From NCBI GenBank assembly GCA_022340585.1, contig JAJDNS010000134.1, positions 1-62,901 on the forward strand: a stretch of DNA of 62,901 nucleotides, in the 5' to 3' direction. The translations under genes were made by a program, and so were the position numbers. Within the stretch, counting starts at the first letter, position 1. Each line of letters begins with the position of its first letter. Source of the DNA: Acidobacteriota bacterium. Its GTDB lineage: Bacteria > Acidobacteriota > Vicinamibacteria > Fen-336. A model generated the notes under the pieces. That model was not told the origin of the DNA and ran no database searches. It saw nothing but the letters and a program-made list of their open reading frames with translations. Of this stretch, positions 1-8,675 are shown one piece after another.

Positions 1-3000
1 GCCTGGGAGAGTCCCCGCCCGTAGAGCTGCAGCTGGGGAGCGTGGTGCGCGGCCTGCTCCAGCACCTGCCCCTCGCCGATGGCGTCGCTCTTGTAGTCCA
101 CGACCACGAGCTGGCCCTCCTCCTCGAAGACGAGGTCCACCTTCCCCTCGACCAGGTGCCCGCCGTCCGGGAACCACAGGCTCAGCTCGCGCCACACGCG
201 GGAGGCCTTGCGCGCCCGCTCGATGACCGGGAGGTCGAGCGCTCGCTCCACGTGCTCCGCCGCGCGGGCCGCGGCCTCGGCATCGAGCCCCGACGCCGGA
301 GCCAGGGCCTCGGCCATCGACCGCACACGCTTCGCGCGCCCCTCGCCGGCATCGTCGAGGGGCGCCCATTCCAGGAGCCGGTGCACGAGGCTCCCGAAGT
401 CGCGCCCGGCCCCGTCGCCCTCCAGCTCCGCCGGGGGGGGAGCGGTGCGGGAGGCGAGACGCGTGGCCGAGATGGGGACGAACGGGCGCTCGGCGGACTG
501 CTCGATCTGCTCCCGTCGGTCGGCGTCCCACCGCGCGGCCACGGGGTCGCCTCCTTCGGCCCCGGCGAGGGCCCACAGGTCGGCGCGCTGGCTCTCGTGC
601 TCGGGGGCGGGAAGCGTGTCGGCGTCGACGACGGAAACATCCTCGTCGGAGGAGGGCGGGAGCTGCTGGATCAGGTCCTTCCAGAAGTCCCCGAGAGCGG
701 CGTCGACCGGCGGTCGGGGGATCACGAGGAAGTCGCGGGCCCGGGTGGTGGCCACGTAGAGCAGCCGGCGCCGCTCGGCCCACGCCTTCTGCTCCTCCCG
801 CTTCACCAGGGCGGCCCAGCCCTCGGGCTGGCAGCCCTTGCGAAAGCCCACGGCGATGCGGCCGGCCTCCCAGAGCGGCACCGTGTCCGCAGAGAACCAC
901 GCCTTGTCGGCGGTGTCGTAGAGGGCGACGACGGGCGCCTCCAGCCCTTTGGCCTTGTGGATCGACAACACCCGCACGGTGTCGGCGTCGCCCGGACGGG
1001 TCGACGGAAGGTCGGGCTCCTCTCGGGCGCTCTCGACGCGCTCGGCCAGCAGGTTGGCGAACCCCCGGAGGGTGAGAGCGCCCAGGTCGGCGGCCTGCCG
1101 GGCCAGGGTGGCCACCTTCTCGAGGTTGGCGACCTGGGCCTCGCCGCGTCGGGTGCCGGTGAGACCGGCGAGGATGCGCGTGGCGTCGTAGACGCGGTCG
1201 AGAAGGGCGGGGACGCTGAGTCCAGTGCGCTGCCGGTGGAGATCTCCGATCAGGCCGAGGGCGGGCGCGAGGGTCCCGGCCCCCGGCCGCTCCCCGTCGG
1301 GGGCGTCGATCGCGGGCAGCCCGCCGGACAGCGAGTAGGCCACGATGTCCCGGTCGCTCACCCCGAAGAACGACGACCGGAGGGCGGCCACCAGGGAGAG
1401 CTGATCCGACGGGTCGTCGATCGCCCGGAGAACCGCCAGCGCCTCGTGAACCTCCTGTCGGTCGAAGAACGACTTGCCCCCCTCCACGGTGAAGCGCAGG
1501 CCCGCGGCCTCGAAGGCCTCCTCGAGGAAGCGCACTTTGGTGAGCCGGCGGGTCAGGACCATCACGTCCCCGGCCCGGCTCGGGCGAGTGTCGCCGGTGG
1601 TGGGGTCGCGGACCTCGTGGGCCCCGCGGGCCACCTCGGCCAGGAAGACGGCGAGGGCCCCCGCCTCGGCCCGCAGGAGGTCGTCGCCGGCGGCCGCCGG
1701 GGGGGCGGGGAAACGCAGGGCGATCACCGAGGGCTCCTCCGGGAGCCCCGGGGGAGGGGCGATGGGCTCGTAGGGGGGCTGGTCGGCCTGGTCGGAGGCC
1801 TGGATGAGCTCGGCGAAGACCCGGTTCACGAAGCGCAGGATGGCCGGTCGCGAGCGGAAGTTCTGGGTCAGGTGAAGCACGGCGCCGCCGTCCACCGTCC
1901 GGGCCTGGTCGGCGAGCTCACGGAAGAGACGAACCTCGGCTCGGCGGAAGCGGTAGATCGACTGCTTGGCGTCACCCACCACCACCAGGGCCCCGGGCCG
2001 ACCCCCGGCCAGGAGACGCGCGATCTCGACCTGGAGGGGATCGGTGTCCTGGAACTCGTCGATGATGAGGTAGCGGAAGCGCTCCTGGAAGTACTGCCGC
2101 ACCGCCGGTCGGTCGCGCAGCGCCTCCCGGGTCTTGACCAGGAGGTCCAGGAAGTCGAGGACGCCGCGCTCGGTCTTGAGGGCTTCGTACCGCGTCGCCA
2201 CCCCGGTGAGCGCTCCCACCAGGCGGCCGTGGAGATCGGCCCCGAGGGCCGCCCCCCACTCCTGGGCCGACTCCTTCGCCCAGGCCGCGATGGCACGGGC
2301 CTCCTCCAGGGCCTCGGCGCTGGGCCACCGTGGTCGGTGGCCGAAGTTCTTTGGCACCGCCGGCGGCGATACGAGGTGCGCGACGAGATCCGGCCCCTGG
2401 AGAAACTGGGCGGCCTCCGCGTGCGCCGCGAAGGCGAACAGCTTCTCGGCCAGGGCATCGCCGGCCTGGGCGGTGTCCGCGAGCTCCTTCCCTCGGGTGG
2501 CCCGGGCGAGCAGCTCCCGCCGCGCGGCGTCGGGATCGAACGCGTCCTCGGCCACCAGGGGGGCGAGATCGCGCTGCTCCAGGAGCACCCGGGCCAGCCC
2601 CCGGAGGGAGGAGCGCTCGCCCCAGCCGCCCAGGGACTCGAGGGGCATCCCGAGATCCAGGGCCTCGAGAAGCACGTCGTCCCCGTGGGTGAGGCGCTCG
2701 CCCAGCCACTCCTCCCAGGCCCGGGCGAAGAGGACGTCGGCCTCCGCCTCGTCGGCCATGCGGAATCCGGGGACGACTCCGCAATCGAGGGGCCGCTCCT
2801 GCAGGATGGCCGCGCACAGGGCGTGGATGGTCGTGACGTTGGCCCGCTCCAGGACCTCGAGGGCGTCGCCGGCACGGTCCCGCTCCTCGGGCCCGAGGGT
2901 GGGGTCGACCCGGGCCGCCTCGAGCCGTTCGCGGAGGCGCAGCTTCATGGTCGTGGCCGCGTTCTCGGTGAAGGTCACCGCCGCGATCTGGTCGAGGCGG

Positions 3001-3146
3001 GCCGCCCCGGAGCGGACCAGAGACTCGATGCGGTCGACGAGAAGGGTGGTCTTGCCCGTTCCGGCGCCGGCCTCGACGACCAGGCTCGTCCCGTGGTCGT
3101 GGCGCGCCCGCTCCCGCGCCTCCTCGTCGACGGGACGGAAGCTCAT
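1..3146 (-). CDS. addA: UvrD-family helicase-nuclease, AddA-like (C-terminus cut by window edge)
   Basis: This ATP-dependent helicase with a C-terminal nuclease would process double-strand breaks for recombination together with the AddB-like partner just upstream. The frame is open from the ATG at 3146 to the window edge, about 1048 codons. A Walker A motif GAGTGKT lies about 22 residues in. The helicase box DEFQDTD is near residue 362, followed by VGDAKQSIYRFRRAE. Close to the left edge the frame reads EGKVDLVFEEEGQ and VVVDYKSD, the PD-(D/E)XK core seen at the end of AddA/RecB proteins, so perhaps only 50-70 residues are missing. Its ATG overlaps the addB-like stop in an ATGA junction, which implies translational coupling. 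The AddA-type assignment is firm; the gene name is by analogy. Confidence 0.9.
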   Translation of the reverse strand, partial: MSFRPVDEEARERARHDHGTSLVVEAGAGTGKTTLLVDRIESLVRSGAARLDQIAAVTFTENAATTMKLRLRERLEAARVDPTLGPEERDRAGDALEVLERANVTTIHALCAAILQERPLDCGVVPGFRMADEAEADVLFARAWEEWLGERLTHGDDVLLEALDLGMPLESLGGWGERSSLRGLARVLLEQRDLAPLVAEDAFDPDAARRELLARATRGKELADTAQAGDALAEKLFAFAAHAEAAQFLQGPDLVAHLVSPPAVPKNFGHRPRWPSAEALEEARAIAAWAKESAQEWGAALGADLHGRLVGALTGVATRYEALKTERGVLDFLDLLVKTREALRDRPAVRQYFQERFRYLIIDEFQDTDPLQVEIARLLAGGRPGALVVVGDAKQSIYRFRRAEVRLFRELADQARTVDGGAVLHLTQNFRSRPAILRFVNRVFAELIQASDQADQPPYEPIAPPPGLPEEPSVIALRFPAPPAAAGDDLLRAEAGALAVFLAEVARGAHEVRDPTTGDTRPSRAGDVMVLTRRLTKVRFLEEAFEAAGLRFTVEGGKSFFDRQEVHEALAVLRAIDDPSDQLSLVAALRSSFFGVSDRDIVAYSLSGGLPAIDAPDGERPGAGTLAPALGLIGDLHRQRTGLSVPALLDRVYDATRILAGLTGTRRGEAQVANLEKVATLARQAADLGALTLRGFANLLAERVESAREEPDLPSTRPGDADTVRVLSIHKAKGLEAPVVALYDTADKAWFSADTVPLWEAGRIAVGFRKGCQPEGWAALVKREEQKAWAERRRLLYVATTRARDFLVIPRPPVDAALGDFWKDLIQQLPPSSDEDVSVVDADTLPAPEHESQRADLWALAGAEGGDPVAARWDADRREQIEQSAERPFVPISATRLASRTAPPPAELEGDGAGRDFGSLVHRLLEWAPLDDAGEGRAKRVRSMAEALAPASGLDAEAAARAAEHVERALDLPVIERARKASRVWRELSLWFPDGGHLVEGKVDLVFEEEGQLVVVDYKSDAIGEGQVLEQAAHHAPQLQLYGRGLSQ

Positions 3147-6100
3147 ACCACGTCCCTCAGGCGCAGGTAGCTCCGCAGCCTCGGGTCGGCCCTCTTGATC
3201 TCCTGGCGTCGCTGCAGGAGACCCCGGGGTCCGCACACCGGCTTGAAGTCGCACCAGTCGCAGGCCGCGGGCTCCTGGACGAAGACGCCCCCCGCGATCA
3301 GGTCCACGAGGCTCACCAGGAGGTCCCGGAACGCGTTGCTCCGAGCCACCTCCGGCGAGAAGGCCACCTGGCGCCCGGCGTCCACGTAGTCGAGAAACGC
3401 CTCGGTCACCGTCTCCTCAGGGAGGATCTTCTCGATGGCGAGGATGTAGAAGGGGATCTGGAGCTGCCGGCCGCCCCTGAAGATGCGGCCGTCGTCCTTC
3501 GGGGCGCGGCCGGTCTTGTAGTCGCGAAGGACCAGGCCCTCGTCGCGGCGGTCGATGCGGTCGATCTTCCCCGAGACCCGGAGCGTGCGGTCGTCCCCGA
3601 GAGGGATCTCGATGGGCTCGGGGTCGTGGGGCTCGCCCCCCGCCGGGGCCTCCCCGAGGCCGAAGCCGACCTCGAAGTGGGCGGGTCTCGAGCGCTTCGC
3701 GTGCGCCGCCTCCCGCTCCAGCCAGGCGAGCGCCAGCTTCCGGAAGCTCCGCTTCTCCCGCTCCCAGAGCAGCGTGAAACGGGGCGGGCTTCCGGCCACG
3801 ATCTTCTCCAGGCCTTCTTCCGCCATCTCCAGGAGGCGGGCCTGGCTGGGTGGGAGGTTGTCCACCGGCAGCTCACCCCGGTCCCGGCGCTCACGGAGGA
3901 AGCGTTCGGCCACGTCATGAAAGAGAGTCCCGCGCTCGAGGGGATCGATGCGCCGGCGCTCCTCGGGCTCGAGGGCGGCCTCGAGGTGGAGAACGTGCTC
4001 GAGAAGGTACTGAAAGCCGCAGCGGGAGTAGACGGCGAGGCGGCTGGCCGACATCGCTCGCTCCCGGCGTACGGGGTCGATGCGGGCGGCCACGTCGTCG
4101 GGGAGGTCGCTCAGGTAGCCGTCGTATCGGGTGAGCCGGCCGGACCACCGGGCCTGGGCCGCGAGGCGCGACTGCTTGAAGAACGGCGACCCGGCAGCGA
4201 TGGCCTCGGCGGCCACCCGGCCCCCGGCCCGGACGCGGGTGCGGTCCCGCTCGCCGGCATCGAGGGACGCGTCGAGAGGAAGCTCGAACGGGTCGTCCTC
4301 CACCACCAGTCGCCCCAGGTCGACGGCGGCCAGGGGGCGGCCGGCGAGGGTGGAGGCGGCGGCGGCGAAGAAGAGGGAGGGAAGGCGCTCGCGTCCGGTG
4401 CGGGCGTCGGCCCGGGGATAGGAGAGGACGATTCTCTCGGTGGCCTGGGAGACCGCACGGTGGAAGAGCCGGCGGGCCTCGAGGAGGCGGTCCTGCGTGG
4501 TGGGGAGGGCCCGGGGAGCGCCCGTCCTCGTCCGCGGCTCCGGGGTGGCCTCGGCCACGTCGTCGAACAGGCTCAGCTGCACGGAGCCCTCCGGGGGACC
4601 GACTCGGCCTGCGGCCGGATCCCTTGGCCAAGGACGCGATTCCGCCATGGCGATCGTGACCTTGGCGGGGCGCGACGATGGAGGGGATGTCTCCCTCGGC
4701 GGCTCGCGGACCATCGCGGCCAGGGTCTCCCGCTCGCTGTCGAGGAGGAAGGGATCCGGCCGCAGCACGCCGGGGTAGCCGCCTTCCACCAGCCCGGGGA
4801 TGGCGACGATACGGAAGGGCAGCCCGGCCATGGCGTCGAGGGCCCCCACGTGGACCGCGCCCCCCTCCACGGGGTCGAGGGGCAGCCGCTCCCACTCGAG
4901 GCGGGCCTCGAGGACCTGCTCGACCTCCTCCCAGGGTGCCCGGGAGGCCACGGTGTCCAGGCCCCCGAGGTCGGCGAGAACCTCGAGCAGGCTCTCCCGG
5001 TCGCGCCCGGGGCCGATCCACTGGGCGCAGACGGTCTGTAGACGCTCCGACCAGACCGCCCAGGGCTCCGAGCCCGAGAGCGCGTCGAGAGTCGCCGACA
5101 GCAGCTCCACAATCCGGAGGAGCGCCTCGGCGTCGCGGACGTGGCGCTCCCGTGCCGCGCGCCGCGTCCCGCCCTCCCGGTTCGCCGCTTCGCGCTCGGC
5201 CTCGCCGTAGGCCCGCAGGCCGATGATCCAGCGGTCGAGGCCGGAGACGATCCCGGCGTCGCGGCTGATCGCGTCCCACCGGGGCGGCTGCGGGTCCTCG
5301 TCCTCGCCCAGAAACTCGGCGAAGGGCACCGGGGCAAAGGTCAGGAACTCCATGACCGCGGTCCGGGCGAGCCCGCGGCAGCGGAGAAGGAGGAGGAGCG
5401 AGCGCGCGGCCCGGCCGAAGCGCAGGGGAAGCGAGGGGTGCAGGCGGTGCGGGACGCCCAGCCTCTCGAGGAGATCGGTGAACAGCGGGGCATAGGTGTC
5501 GGGTCGGGGGAGGATGACGCCCATCTCCTCGAACGGGACGCCTCGGGCCGCCTCCCTCAGGAGCCGGCGCACCAGGGCCCGCACCTCCGCGGCCTCGCCG
5601 GGCGCGGAGACGAGGGTCACCGAGCCGTCCTCGACCGGATCTCCGGCGGGTGGCTCGAAGAGCGCCTCCCGCAGGCGGGCGAGTCCCTCCGGGGACCGAA
5701 CCGGCCTGCCGCCGGACGCCCTGGCCAGGGACACGATTCCGCCATGGCGATCGTGTCCCTGGCCGGCGGTCGGTGGGCCGAGGGGGGCGAGCCGCGTCTC
5801 GTCGCCGCTGACCTCGGTGATTCCCCGCCCCTCCGCCCACGCGCGGAAGGAGGACCGCCGAAGCGCGGAGGGCAGCTCGCGGCGGAGGATGCGCACCGGG
5901 TGGCGGCGAGCGAGGGCGGCGACGAATTCGCCCTCGACCGGGTCGAGCTCGAGGTCGTCGACGATCAGCACCTCCGCTTCCGCCATCCAGCGCGCCCTCG
6001 CGAGGCCTTCGGCCGCCGCCTCGAGGAGCGTCGGCGGGTCCGCGGCGCGGCCCTCGAGGGCTTCGTGGAAACCGCGGTAGAGCCCGGCGAGAGCCCGCAG

Positions 6101-6478
6101 ACGCTCCGCGTCGCCGCTGGAGTGACCGGCCCGGGCCGAGAACGCCTCGACGCGCTCCGGGGGGACCCGACCCTGGCGGAGGGCCCGCAACGTCCGGGCC
6201 AGGGTGATGGCGACGGCCCGCCGGGGCAGCTCCGGGGGCAGGCCGAGGGCCTCTCCCTCCTCGGCGAGGAGGCGGGCCGCGGCGAGCGCGTCGTGGCCCG
6301 AGTCCCATGCCCGGAGCCCCCGGCCCAGGAGCACCGGTTCCGCCAGCGCCCGGGCGAGGTCGAGGACCTTGAAGGGGTAGAGGCCGGCGAGCGCACCGTC
6401 GACGGACGCCAGACGCCGGGGCAGCTCGACGGCGGCCGCCATCGAAGGGCAGAGAAGGATGAGGGGCTGGAGACTCAC
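3143..6478 (-). CDS. addB: PD-(D/E)XK nuclease family protein, AddB-like, carrying two palindromic-element insertions
   Basis: The 1111-residue second subunit of the AddAB-like recombination nuclease. The C-terminus has the nuclease core (GKIDRIDRRDEG, then VLRDYKTGRA and RQLQIPFYI) and a final CDWCDFKPVC cluster. With an upstream SRCGFQYLLEH cysteine this matches the four-Cys iron-sulfur staple of AddB. The N-terminal half is a weakly conserved, inactive helicase-like region. The start is a GTG at 6478 without a clear ribosome binding site; a TAGAAT sits 12 nt upstream. Residues about 237-263 and 604-629 are encoded by two copies of a roughly 75-bp palindromic repeat, read in different frames. 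They give low-complexity segments rich in Gly, Arg and Pro that look like surface loops and do not fit the domain. The gene remains open through both. Confidence 0.88.
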   Translation of the reverse strand: MSLQPLILLCPSMAAAVELPRRLASVDGALAGLYPFKVLDLARALAEPVLLGRGLRAWDSGHDALAAARLLAEEGEALGLPPELPRRAVAITLARTLRALRQGRVPPERVEAFSARAGHSSGDAERLRALAGLYRGFHEALEGRAADPPTLLEAAAEGLARARWMAEAEVLIVDDLELDPVEGEFVAALARRHPVRILRRELPSALRRSSFRAWAEGRGITEVSGDETRLAPLGPPTAGQGHDRHGGIVSLARASGGRPVRSPEGLARLREALFEPPAGDPVEDGSVTLVSAPGEAAEVRALVRRLLREAARGVPFEEMGVILPRPDTYAPLFTDLLERLGVPHRLHPSLPLRFGRAARSLLLLLRCRGLARTAVMEFLTFAPVPFAEFLGEDEDPQPPRWDAISRDAGIVSGLDRWIIGLRAYGEAEREAANREGGTRRAARERHVRDAEALLRIVELLSATLDALSGSEPWAVWSERLQTVCAQWIGPGRDRESLLEVLADLGGLDTVASRAPWEEVEQVLEARLEWERLPLDPVEGGAVHVGALDAMAGLPFRIVAIPGLVEGGYPGVLRPDPFLLDSERETLAAMVREPPRETSPPSSRPAKVTIAMAESRPWPRDPAAGRVGPPEGSVQLSLFDDVAEATPEPRTRTGAPRALPTTQDRLLEARRLFHRAVSQATERIVLSYPRADARTGRERLPSLFFAAAASTLAGRPLAAVDLGRLVVEDDPFELPLDASLDAGERDRTRVRAGGRVAAEAIAAGSPFFKQSRLAAQARWSGRLTRYDGYLSDLPDDVAARIDPVRRERAMSASRLAVYSRCGFQYLLEHVLHLEAALEPEERRRIDPLERGTLFHDVAERFLRERRDRGELPVDNLPPSQARLLEMAEEGLEKIVAGSPPRFTLLWEREKRSFRKLALAWLEREAAHAKRSRPAHFEVGFGLGEAPAGGEPHDPEPIEIPLGDDRTLRVSGKIDRIDRRDEGLVLRDYKTGRAPKDDGRIFRGGRQLQIPFYILAIEKILPEETVTEAFLDYVDAGRQVAFSPEVARSNAFRDLLVSLVDLIAGGVFVQEPAACDWCDFKPVCGPRGLLQRRQEIKRADPRLRSYLRLRDVV
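4594..4669 (+). repeat. Palindromic element family 1, copy 1 (inside addB-like gene)
   Basis: About 76 bp with two hairpins. Stem 1 is CGGCC-tgc-GGCCG. Stem 2 has arms CCAAGGACGCGAT and ATCGTGACCTTGG around a CGCCATGGCG palindrome, with one mismatch and one G-T pair. It lies within the addB-like coding sequence and is read through in frame on the opposite strand as part of residues about 604-629. Confidence 0.85.
5691..5768 (+). repeat. Palindromic element family 1, copy 2 (inside addB-like gene)
   Basis: The best-formed copy. Stem 1 is CCGGC-ctgcc-GCCGG. Stem 2 has perfect 13-bp arms, CCAGGGACACGAT and ATCGTGTCCCTGG, enclosing CGCCATGGCG. It is inserted about 1.1 kb from copy 1 in the same gene. 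The offset between equivalent bases (1097 bp) is not a multiple of three, so the two copies encode unrelated peptides. Confidence 0.88.
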
Positions 6479-6490
6479 GCGGCGAGGGCG

Positions 6491-6496
6491 ATTCTA
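6491..6496 (-). promoter_or_regulatory. -10-like element for the addB-like gene
   Basis: TAGAAT in an extended TGC-TAGAAT context lies 12 nt before the GTG start. The 16-nt string CCTGCTAGAATCGCCC recurs exactly upstream of the lipoprotein gene that starts at 50998. No -35 is evident. Confidence 0.45.
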
Positions 6497-6531
6497 GCAG
6501 GTTGCCCGGGAGCCTCAGGTCCGCGATCGGG

Positions 6532-6537
6532 CATAAT
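6532..6537 (+). promoter_or_regulatory. -10-like element for the YihY/BrkB gene, probably leaderless
   Basis: CATAAT lies 6 nt before the ATG at 6544 and there is no Shine-Dalgarno sequence. It sits back-to-back with the opposite-strand TAGAAT in the 65-bp divergent gap. Confidence 0.4.
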
Positions 6538-6543
6538 CCGGCC

Positions 6544-7887
6544 ATGGGCCTTCTCGGGCGGCTGCGCGACTACGTGGAGTGGCTCATCAGCCACCCGGTC
6601 GCGGAGCTGAGCCGGGCCCAACGCGCCCTTCGCTTCGCCGTGGATCTGACCCGGCACTGCAGCCGCGAGCTGGGCGAGGACCAGGCCGGGCAGATGGCGG
6701 CGGCCCTGACCTACCGCACGATCTTCAGCCTGGTGCCGCTCCTGATGATCAGCATGCTCGCCTTCCGGATGTTCGGCGACATGGACGCGGCCTACCTCCG
6801 CCTGCAGCAGGCGGTGTACGGAGTGTTCGACTACCAGGTGTCGAACGCGGCGCCGGAGGCAATGGCGTTCAAGGCCGAGCTCGACCGTCAGCTGATCGGG
6901 ATCGTGCGCTCGGTCTCGGGGCTCAGCTTCGAGGCCATCGGGGGCATCGGGCTGCTCCTGCTCATCTGGGCCGCCCTGGGCCTGCTCATCTCCTTCGAGC
7001 ACGCCGCCAACCAGATCTACCACGCCCCCAGGGGTCGCAGCATCCTCTCCCGCGTGGTCATCTACTGGAGCCTGGTCACCCTGGGGCCGCTGGTCCTCGT
7101 CACGGCGACGTACCTGGCCCAGCTCGCCTTCGACACCGCCCAGGGCGTGCCCGTCCTCGGCCCCCTCCTCGGGGTCGTTGCCCGCTTCCACTCGCTCCTG
7201 GCCAGCTTCGTGCTGCTCCTTCTCGCCTACAAGCTCATGCCGAACACCCACGTGCGCTTTCGGCCGGCCGCCTGGGGAGCGCTGGTGGCGGCGGGGCTCT
7301 GGTCGCTCTCGCGGTGGGGGTTCGGTCTCTACGTCGGAAAGGCGCTGCCCTACATGAAGATCTACGGGGCGCTGGGGCTCATCCCGCTCTTCCTGTTCTG
7401 GCTGTATCTCACCTGGCTGCTCGTCCTGTTCGGCATGGAGCTGGCGTACACGCTGCAGGCGATGAAGGGGAGGGAGTTCCAGCATCTCGAGCCGCGCGTG
7501 CCCCGCAGCGTCTCCGACCCCCGGTGGCTGGTGCCCATGATGACCGCCATCGCCCGCGGCTTCGCGAGCGGCCAGCCGAAGAGCCGTCAGGACCTGACCG
7601 AGGAGCTGTCGCTCAACCTCGAGGCCGTGGCCGACCTCGCGGACAAGCTGGAAGAGGAAGGGCTGGTGCACCAGGTGCGGCTGCGAGGAACGAGCGACGT
7701 GGCGCTGACCCTCGCCCTCCCCCCGGAGAGCATCCCCCTCGCCCGGCTCGTCGACCTCAGCGCCCGTCTGAGCGTCGGGCCCCGCAAGCGAACCGGTGCG
7801 GGTTGGGGGTTCCTTGGCACCATGCAGGAGGCGGCCCGGGGCGCCGCCGGGGACCGCACCCTCGCGTCGCTGATCGAGCCGGCCTAG
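6544..7887 (+). CDS. YihY/virulence factor BrkB family inner-membrane protein
   Basis: A 447-residue polytopic membrane protein of the YihY/BrkB family, once mislabelled ribonuclease BN; its transport substrate is unsettled. The family signature MAAALTYRTIFSLVPLL occurs near residue 50. About six hydrophobic helices follow, including the LFLFWLYLTWLLVLFGMELA stretch. The last 110 residues are soluble and resemble a winged helix (around DLTEELSLNLEAVADLADKL), an extension found in some long members. ATG 6544 was chosen because the upstream in-frame alternative at 6502 adds residues without family character and a CATAAT box sits 6 nt upstream. The stop overlaps the convergent DUF4013 gene by a few bases. 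Confidence 0.88.
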   Translation: MGLLGRLRDYVEWLISHPVAELSRAQRALRFAVDLTRHCSRELGEDQAGQMAAALTYRTIFSLVPLLMISMLAFRMFGDMDAAYLRLQQAVYGVFDYQVSNAAPEAMAFKAELDRQLIGIVRSVSGLSFEAIGGIGLLLLIWAALGLLISFEHAANQIYHAPRGRSILSRVVIYWSLVTLGPLVLVTATYLAQLAFDTAQGVPVLGPLLGVVARFHSLLASFVLLLLAYKLMPNTHVRFRPAAWGALVAAGLWSLSRWGFGLYVGKALPYMKIYGALGLIPLFLFWLYLTWLLVLFGMELAYTLQAMKGREFQHLEPRVPRSVSDPRWLVPMMTAIARGFASGQPKSRQDLTEELSLNLEAVADLADKLEEEGLVHQVRLRGTSDVALTLALPPESIPLARLVDLSARLSVGPRKRTGAGWGFLGTMQEAARGAAGDRTLASLIEPA

Positions 7888-8606
7888 CTCGGGACGGAGG
7901 TGGGGTTGAGCCGGACCGTCTCCCCGAGGGCGTAGGCCAGGATCAGGTAGGACCAGAATCCCAGCGGGAAGATCCCGACGCAGCAGAGGACCATCCCGAA
8001 CTGCGACAGGAAGCTCGCCAGAAGGTAGATCACCAGAGCCAGGGCGTAGTTGCCGGCGTTGGCCTGGATGAAGGCCGTGATCTCACGCCAGGAGAAGCCC
8101 TCGGAGAAGCTGTCTCGAAGCGTGGACCTGGCCAGGGCCGCCGGGAGGTAGACGAGGGCGCCCAGCGACACGATGACGGCGACCGTGCCGAGGAGCAGGG
8201 AGCCGATGCCGCCGAGGGCGCCGAAGAGCGCCCCGGGGCCCTCGTCCAGACTCCCCACGTGGCCGAGGGCCATGAGGGGGGCCAAGAACACACAGCTCAA
8301 GGCCGCGAGGGCCATGGTCAGGCCGAGGGTGTACACGAGGTAGACGCCGAGGAGGCGCAGGCCGTCGCTGAAGATCCCCCCGAGGTCGTCCCACGGGGGC
8401 AGCGGCCGAGGCTCGCCGGCGGCGACGTTCTTCAACGTGCGGCCCCAGTACCCGAGGACGAACGGGATGCCCACCAGGACCGCCGAGAGGAGGGTGAAGA
8501 GGCCTCCGACGAGGATCTTCATCAACCAGTCGGGGTCCTCGGTGACGAAGGTGAAGCAACGGCCGAAATCGACCGTGGGGGACGCCGGTGGGGGGGCAGT
8601 GGCCAT
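7884..8606 (-). CDS. DUF4013 domain-containing membrane protein
   Basis: A 240-residue integral membrane protein of unknown function. The pattern TEDPDWLMKILVGGLFTLL, then a glycine-rich helix and LPPWDDLGGIFSDGL, is characteristic of DUF4013. About six hydrophobic segments follow, mostly Gly/Ala/Leu-rich. The start has a good GGAGAG ribosome binding site 4-5 nt upstream. It converges on the BrkB-family gene with overlapping stops. Nothing nearby hints at a specific role. Confidence 0.8.
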   Translation of the reverse strand: MATAPPPASPTVDFGRCFTFVTEDPDWLMKILVGGLFTLLSAVLVGIPFVLGYWGRTLKNVAAGEPRPLPPWDDLGGIFSDGLRLLGVYLVYTLGLTMALAALSCVFLAPLMALGHVGSLDEGPGALFGALGGIGSLLLGTVAVIVSLGALVYLPAALARSTLRDSFSEGFSWREITAFIQANAGNYALALVIYLLASFLSQFGMVLCCVGIFPLGFWSYLILAYALGETVRLNPTSVPS

Positions 8607-8675
8607 GGTCTCTCCTTCGCTCGAGGTCGCGTCCCGGGTCCGGTGCGCCCAGCTTGGACCGGGCGGCGCCGGACG

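Noticed and set aside
42..3170. Very long open frame on the plus strand opposite the addA-like gene
   Set aside because: It is a high-GC antisense shadow. The minus strand carries all helicase and nuclease motifs, and the plus-strand translation is a Gly/Arg/Pro-rich run without a domain.
4594..5768. The repeated element as a CRISPR or tandem repeat
   Set aside because: Copies are widely spaced, occur in both orientations and have no regular spacers.
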